From Petrimonas mucosa (lineage in GTDB: Bacteria > Bacteroidota > Bacteroidia > Bacteroidales > Dysgonomonadaceae), in NCBI RefSeq assembly GCF_900095795.1, contig NZ_LT608328.1:1915001-1979000 (forward strand): a stretch of DNA of 64,000 nt. The letters are read 5' to 3'. This document shows, piece after piece, positions 63,272 to 64,000 of this stretch. The notes under the pieces are model-generated. The model ran no database searches. It saw nothing but the letters and a program-made list of their open reading frames with translations, and was not told the origin of the DNA. Each line of letters begins with the position of its first letter. Position 1 is the stretch's first letter. A program made the position numbers and the translations under genes.

Positions 63272-64000
63272 GTGAGTTCGGGATAAGAAAAGCATAAAAA
63301 AAGTTGTGATATAGGGAGATTATTTGTACATTTATAGCTGATAATCAAATAAATAACAAACATCAGCCCTATGATCACAACAGACAAAGTTATTGAAATA
63401 TTTTGTATTGCCGACGATTTTTGTGCAGAATATGAGAATGAAATTCAGAATCATCAACTTCAAGCCGGGGGTACAACTAAAAGGAGAAACAGGAAAACGC
63501 AAATGTCCCAGAGCGAGATTATTGCCGTGATGGTCTGTTTCCACTGCGGAACCTTCCATAATTTCAAGAATTATTACCTGTTTTATATTTGCAAACACAT
63601 GAAGAGCTATTTTCCAAATGCCGTTTCCTACAACCGTTTTGTCGAGTTGCAACCCAGGGTGATTGTACCTTTCATGCTCTTGCTCAAACTCTTTGGATTT
63701 GGTGAATGCACAGGCATTACATATGTGGATAGCACTCCCATTAAAGTATGTCATAACAAGCGTATACACTCGAATAAAGTATTCAGGGATCTGGCACAAA
63801 GAGGGAAAAGTACGATGGGCTGGTTTTTTGGATTCAAGCTTCATCTGGTCTGTAACGAAAAGGGTGAATTGCTGAATTTCTCTCTCACAAAAGGCAATGT
63901 CGACGATAGAAACCCTGACGTAATCAATGTTCTTACCAAAGATCTTTTCGGTAAACTATATGCAGACAAGGGTTACATCAGCACAAAGCTCTTCGAGATG
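63272..64000 (+). mobile_element. IS982-family element, left part (runs off window)
   Basis: Begins where IS1380 identity stops, around 63272 (CGTGAGTTCGGGATAAGAAA), and contains the start of an IS982-type transposase gene. The right end is outside the window, so the inverted repeat cannot be checked; the exact left boundary is uncertain by about 10 bp. Confidence 0.72.
63371..64000 (+). CDS. IS982-family transposase, 3' end cut by window edge
   Basis: 210 codons from ATG 63371 to the window edge. Marks: SQSEIIAVMVCFHCGTFHNF, VSYNRFVELQPR, GITYVDSTPIKVCHNKRIH with the first catalytic Asp, GWFFGFKLHLVCNEKGELL, KGNVDDRNPDV and YADKGYIS with the second Asp, the usual IS982 order. The last acidic residue lies outside the window. 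Confidence 0.92.
   Translation, partial: MITTDKVIEIFCIADDFCAEYENEIQNHQLQAGGTTKRRNRKTQMSQSEIIAVMVCFHCGTFHNFKNYYLFYICKHMKSYFPNAVSYNRFVELQPRVIVPFMLLLKLFGFGECTGITYVDSTPIKVCHNKRIHSNKVFRDLAQRGKSTMGWFFGFKLHLVCNEKGELLNFSLTKGNVDDRNPDVINVLTKDLFGKLYADKGYISTKLFEM

Overview
The window looks like the chromosome of a Bacteroidetes bacterium, most likely order Bacteroidales; a Dysgonomonadaceae-type genome would fit, but that level is a guess. The signs are repeated TAnnTTTG promoter boxes (TATCTTTG, TACATTTG, TAACTTTG and similar) in front of genes and tRNAs, many short lipoproteins, a Porin_10-type outer-membrane protein, a FadL/OmpP1 protein, and a seven-gene V-type ATPase operon containing a DUF2764 gene. 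GC content looks moderate and most of the DNA is ordinary chromosomal backbone.

Layout. 1-3686: the 5' part of an M81-type lipoprotein gene, an intact IS1380-family element with a 5-bp target duplication, then rsmE and a bifunctional-nuclease gene; the IS splits what was probably one operon. 3807-3986: tRNA-His. 4004-11247: a complete histidine operon (hisGDCBHAF-hisIE, minus strand) with a promoter, an 18-residue His-rich leader peptide and an attenuator terminator. 11419-18682: a porin, a solute-binding protein, a hemW / HD hydrolase / glycerophosphodiesterase operon, a decayed glycosidase gene and a MATE transporter. 18782-26580: V-type ATPase operon E-DUF2764-A-B-D-I-K. 26590-37557: a CDF transporter, a heavy-metal-binding lipoprotein, a GH16 enzyme, ThuA, queF, queC, several lipoproteins, an MBL-fold hydrolase, a strikingly Trp/Tyr- and Ser-rich exported protein, and a FadL-like protein. 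37653-46329: carB, a TrmH-type methyltransferase, and a tkt-rpiB-GH25-S41 gene run. 46479-53839: a glycosidase remnant, an RbsD/FucU-like lipoprotein, an acyl-CoA synthetase with an XRE-cupin regulator, yidC, an OmpA lipoprotein and a free-methionine sulfoxide reductase. 53873-58612: tRNA-Gly with a duplicated 5' half, a PHP phosphodiesterase, two tRNA-Leu genes, lipoproteins and a sialidase. 58719-64000: an insertion-sequence pile-up: an IS4-type element, a second IS1380 copy whose tail is split by another IS4-type element (17-bp inverted repeats, 6-bp duplication), and the start of an IS982-family element.

How it works together. The his operon encodes all steps from PRPP and ATP to histidine, and the leader peptide with its competing hairpin suggests that charged tRNA-His sets its expression. 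The V-ATPase lacks recognisable C, F and G subunits; its proteolipid carries every residue known as a sodium ligand in Enterococcus hirae NtpK, so a sodium-linked rotary ATPase is likely, with DUF2764 a candidate for a missing stalk part. No CRISPR array, rRNA operon, phage or defence island was seen. The most notable items are the histidine attenuator, the reduced V-ATPase, the Trp/Tyr-Ser protein, the tRNA-Gly half-duplication and the IS1380 pair in inverted orientation around the window.
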